Positions 4,378-5,481 of a stretch of 5,481 nucleotides of DNA are shown one piece after another; positions within the stretch are counted from its first letter, which is position 1; each line of letters starts with the position of its first letter. The notes under the pieces are model-generated. The model was not told where the DNA came from. It saw only the letters and a list, made by a program, of their open reading frames with translations, and searched no databases. Source of the DNA: Chthonomonas sp. UBA2785 (GTDB lineage Bacteria; Armatimonadota; Fimbriimonadia; Fimbriimonadales; Fimbriimonadaceae); NCBI GenBank assembly GCA_002352215.1, contig DEIB01000036.1, positions 1-5,481 on the forward strand, read 5' to 3'. The position numbers were made by a program, and so were the translations under genes.

Positions 4378-5481
4378 TTACTCGTGCCGGAGGGCCTCGA
4401 TCGGTTGCAGGTTACTCGCTCGGATGGCCGGGTACAGGCCAAAGAAAACCCCCACAACGGATGCAAACCCGAAGGCACTGAGAATCGCGGTCTGGTCAAT
4501 CACCGGCGGCACTTGCAGCAGACCGGCCACAAACCGAACGCCCAATTGCCCAAGGATGATGCCGAGGAGACCCCCCAGCAGACACATCACCACGCTTTCC
4601 ATCAAGAACTGCGAGAGAATGCTGCCGCGCGTTGCGCCGATGGCCTTTCTTAGGCCGATTTCCTTGGTGCGTTCGGTAACCGATACCAGCATGATGTTCA
4701 TAATGCCGATGCCCCCGACGAGGAGCGAAACCGAGGCAATCCCCGCCAGAAGCAGGGAGAGCAAGCGCGACTGCGTCTGAATCGCCTCGAGCGATTCGGC
4801 TTGGTTGAAGACCCGGAACAGAGCCTCGCCCGAAGCATTGCGCCGCGTGGAATACAGCACCTTCGTGATGTCGTCCAGGGTTACGTTCATCAGGTCACTG
4901 TTGATGGCCTGCGCCGTGATGTAGCTAATCCGGTCGCGGGTACCGAGCAGACGATACGCCGCCGTGTTGAACGGGATGTACACCTGGTCGTCCGGGTTCA
5001 TCATCCCCGAGCCACCCTTGTAGTCCACCACGCCCACCACTTCGAACGGCTGGTCGCCAATGCGGATGGTTGTCCCCACGGCGTTTTCACCTTCGTAAAG
5101 GCGACTGTAAACCTCGTAGCCCAGCACGGCCACCCGGTTCTGCATGATCTCGTCTTCTTGAGAATAGAAGCCGCCCTCAATCATCTTGCGGGCGTTTTCG
5201 ATGATCTGAATCTCGGGGCGCGCGCCAATCACGTTGGTGCGGTGCGTGTTGCCGCCGAACTTCACCGTCCCGGAGTTGCCGCCGCGTCCACGCACCACCG
5301 GAGTGATGAGCTGGACGTGGGGCACCATCCGCTCAATGCGCTCGACGTCGGAGAGGCGCAGCGTACTGTCGTTATTGTCGCCGCCACGGCCTCGTCCCCA
5401 GTCCGGCATCACCGAAATCCGGTTCGATCCCATGATCTCCAGCTGCTCAAGCGACTTTCGCTTGGTGCCTTCGCCGATGCC
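4378..5481 (-). CDS. ABC transporter permease, MacB/FtsX type, N-terminus beyond window
   Basis: The frame is open to the right edge and shows 367 codons, ending with TAA at 4380-4378. An internal ATG at 5433-5431 is not the start: the 16 codons before it (GIGEGTKRKSLEQLEI) continue the family pattern that leads into the LGSN-like segment MGSNRISV at 17-24. The N-terminal membrane helix therefore lies outside. Residues 17 to about 235 form the periplasmic core domain. They include IGARPEIQIIENARKMIEGGFYSQED (85-110) and NAVGTTIRIGDQPFEVVGVV (133-152). Three membrane helices follow near 240-266, 294-320 and 330-350. The cytoplasmic loop VTERTKEIGLRKAIGAT (268-284) and the tail YPAIRAS-NLQPIEALR (350-365) are hallmarks of MacB/FtsX permeases, and the loop contacts the ATPase. 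It is the first visible gene of an operon with the ATPase. Glycine-rich RGRGG stretches occur at visible residues 30-34 and 64-68. A macA-like adaptor upstream is plausible but not visible. Confidence 0.92.
   Translation of the reverse strand, partial: GIGEGTKRKSLEQLEIMGSNRISVMPDWGRGRGGDNNDSTLRLSDVERIERMVPHVQLITPVVRGRGGNSGTVKFGGNTHRTNVIGARPEIQIIENARKMIEGGFYSQEDEIMQNRVAVLGYEVYSRLYEGENAVGTTIRIGDQPFEVVGVVDYKGGSGMMNPDDQVYIPFNTAAYRLLGTRDRISYITAQAINSDLMNVTLDDITKVLYSTRRNASGEALFRVFNQAESLEAIQTQSRLLSLLLAGIASVSLLVGGIGIMNIMLVSVTERTKEIGLRKAIGATRGSILSQFLMESVVMCLLGGLLGIILGQLGVRFVAGLLQVPPVIDQTAILSAFGFASVVGVFFGLYPAIRASNLQPIEALRHE

Noticed and set aside
5431..5433. ATG as the true start of the permease
   Set aside because: The preceding 16 codons are open and match the family. 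Starting here would delete the first membrane helix that these permeases need.

Overview
The window is a GC-rich bacterial segment with five genes, all on the minus strand. In transcription order (right to left) they are: an incomplete MacB/FtsX-type ABC permease, its ATPase, a soluble globin-coupled chemoreceptor, a DASH-type cryptochrome/photolyase, and the start of a divergent Y-family (ImuB-like) polymerase gene that runs off the left edge. No tRNA, rRNA, CRISPR array or mobile element is visible. The genes suggest a free-living, probably motile, light- and oxygen-exposed bacterium. The phylum cannot be fixed from this sequence. A deep-branching GC-rich group such as Armatimonadota would fit, but that is only a guess.

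Right part (3605-5481): permease and ATPase genes lie 26 nt apart and look like one operon for a MacB/LolCDE-type exporter or mechanotransmission complex. An adaptor gene, if there is one, would lie beyond the right edge. Middle (1948-3604): a 127-nt gap carries three hairpins and leads into a TTG-started, HemAT-like chemoreceptor with an N-terminal protoglobin domain, no membrane segment and a complete signalling hairpin. Left part (1-1947): two DNA-damage genes follow, Cry-DASH and then the ImuB-like protein, whose catalytic acidic residues are partly lost.

The most unusual signals lie between the genes. (1) The photolyase initiation region is one long inverted repeat (1842-1894). In the mRNA it would form a hairpin of about 21 pairs, with the Shine-Dalgarno sequence as the 8-nt loop and the start codon in the stem. 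(2) The chemoreceptor's Shine-Dalgarno sequence is one arm of a perfect 6-bp hairpin, and a similar CUCCC/GGGAG hairpin just upstream could exchange arms with it. (3) Upstream of the ImuB-like gene, two copies of AATAGTAGA-N4-AGTCT lie 43 bp apart. The upstream copy is a perfect 7-bp-arm palindrome over a candidate promoter, as expected for a damage-response operator, but it does not match the LexA boxes I know. Together these suggest transcriptional control of the polymerase-like gene and translational control of the photolyase and receptor. All of the regulatory proposals are inferences from sequence symmetry.
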